A stretch of 64,000 nucleotides of DNA from Desulfosudis oleivorans (lineage in GTDB: Bacteria; Desulfobacterota; Desulfobacteria; Desulfobacterales; SURF-7). A program made the position numbers and the translations under genes. The notes under the pieces are model-generated. The model was not told the DNA's origin and did not search any database. It saw nothing but the letters and a program-made list of their open reading frames with translations. Within the stretch, counting starts at the first letter, position 1. Each line of letters begins with the position of its first letter. Shown here in pieces: positions 63,939-64,000 of the stretch. The stretch spans positions 248,001 to 312,000 of the forward strand of contig DYJC01000006.1 in the NCBI GenBank assembly GCA_020723305.1. The letters are read 5' to 3'.

Positions 63939-64000
63939 AAGCCAATTTCAAAACTATTATAAAGCGTCACACCGGCGAAAGTCAGTGCTCAGAAAAGAGC
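63939..64000. repeat. partial family-2 MITE-like repeat at window end
   Basis: GAAGCCAATTTCAAAACTAT, then TATAAAGCGTCACACCGGCG matches the left end of the family-2 element (compare 9035 onward). It is cut by the window edge. The rest of 63783-63938 shows no gene. Confidence 0.75.

Overview
The window looks like a chromosomal segment of an anaerobic Deltaproteobacterium (Desulfobacterota), probably related to the Desulfobacterales. This is inferred from the gene mix, not from a marker gene. The mix includes very large secreted multidomain proteins ending in dockerin modules, VPLPA-type (PEP-CTERM-like) sorting signals, DUF1566 proteins, a biotin operon with its own fatty-acid-synthase-like genes, and a GEMM-like (c-di-GMP type) riboswitch.

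Region 1 (1-9.2 kb) is accessory. It holds a truncated SpvB/RHS giant protein, a small AbrB/RelE toxin-antitoxin module with the remains of a second one, an RHS C-terminal toxin-like protein with its own signal peptide, a secreted tail-collar-domain protein, and a parvulin-type peptidyl-prolyl isomerase. Region 2 (9.2-36.8 kb, all minus strand) is a secretome block. Five giant exported proteins (about 1000-2400 residues) share one C-terminal module: an Ig-like domain, a two-repeat type I dockerin and a Cys-X-Cys-Pro end. Their N-terminal parts differ: zinc phospholipase C-like plus beta-helix, beta-helix, PASTA, DUF1566/CARDB, and subtilase/LRR/PASTA. Among them lie a second DUF1566 protein and two VPLPA-CTERM proteins. 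One of these is a possible cohesin-type partner, and the pair is preceded by a GEMM-like riboswitch. The two DUF1566 genes carry equal-length 134-nt cassettes that look like variable repeats of a diversity-generating retroelement.

Region 3 (36.9-44.3 kb) is core: tRNA-Leu(CAG), then plus-strand ribF, an LPG-synthase-like membrane protein, def, fmt, rsmB, a PASTA protein, rpe and aroQ. Region 4 (44.4-54.8 kb) has a lactonase-like metallohydrolase and a small secreted protein. It then has a tight minus-strand biotin operon: bioB, hotdog-1, SDR reductase, ACP, nitroreductase, ketosynthase, hotdog-2, bioF, bioD and bioA. A BirA palindrome separates it from the divergent birA. The two hotdog proteins each keep a different half of the FabZ catalytic dyad, which suggests a heterodimeric dehydratase in a dedicated pimeloyl-ACP route. 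Region 5 (54.8-64 kb) has a response regulator, a B12-binding radical SAM protein, an alpha/beta hydrolase, a secreted protein of unknown function, a VapBC module between duplicated flanks, and an MltD-like lytic transglycosylase.

At least two families of short palindromic, MITE-like repeats are scattered between genes. One copy lies inside the biotin operon and one in the leader of a DUF1566 gene.
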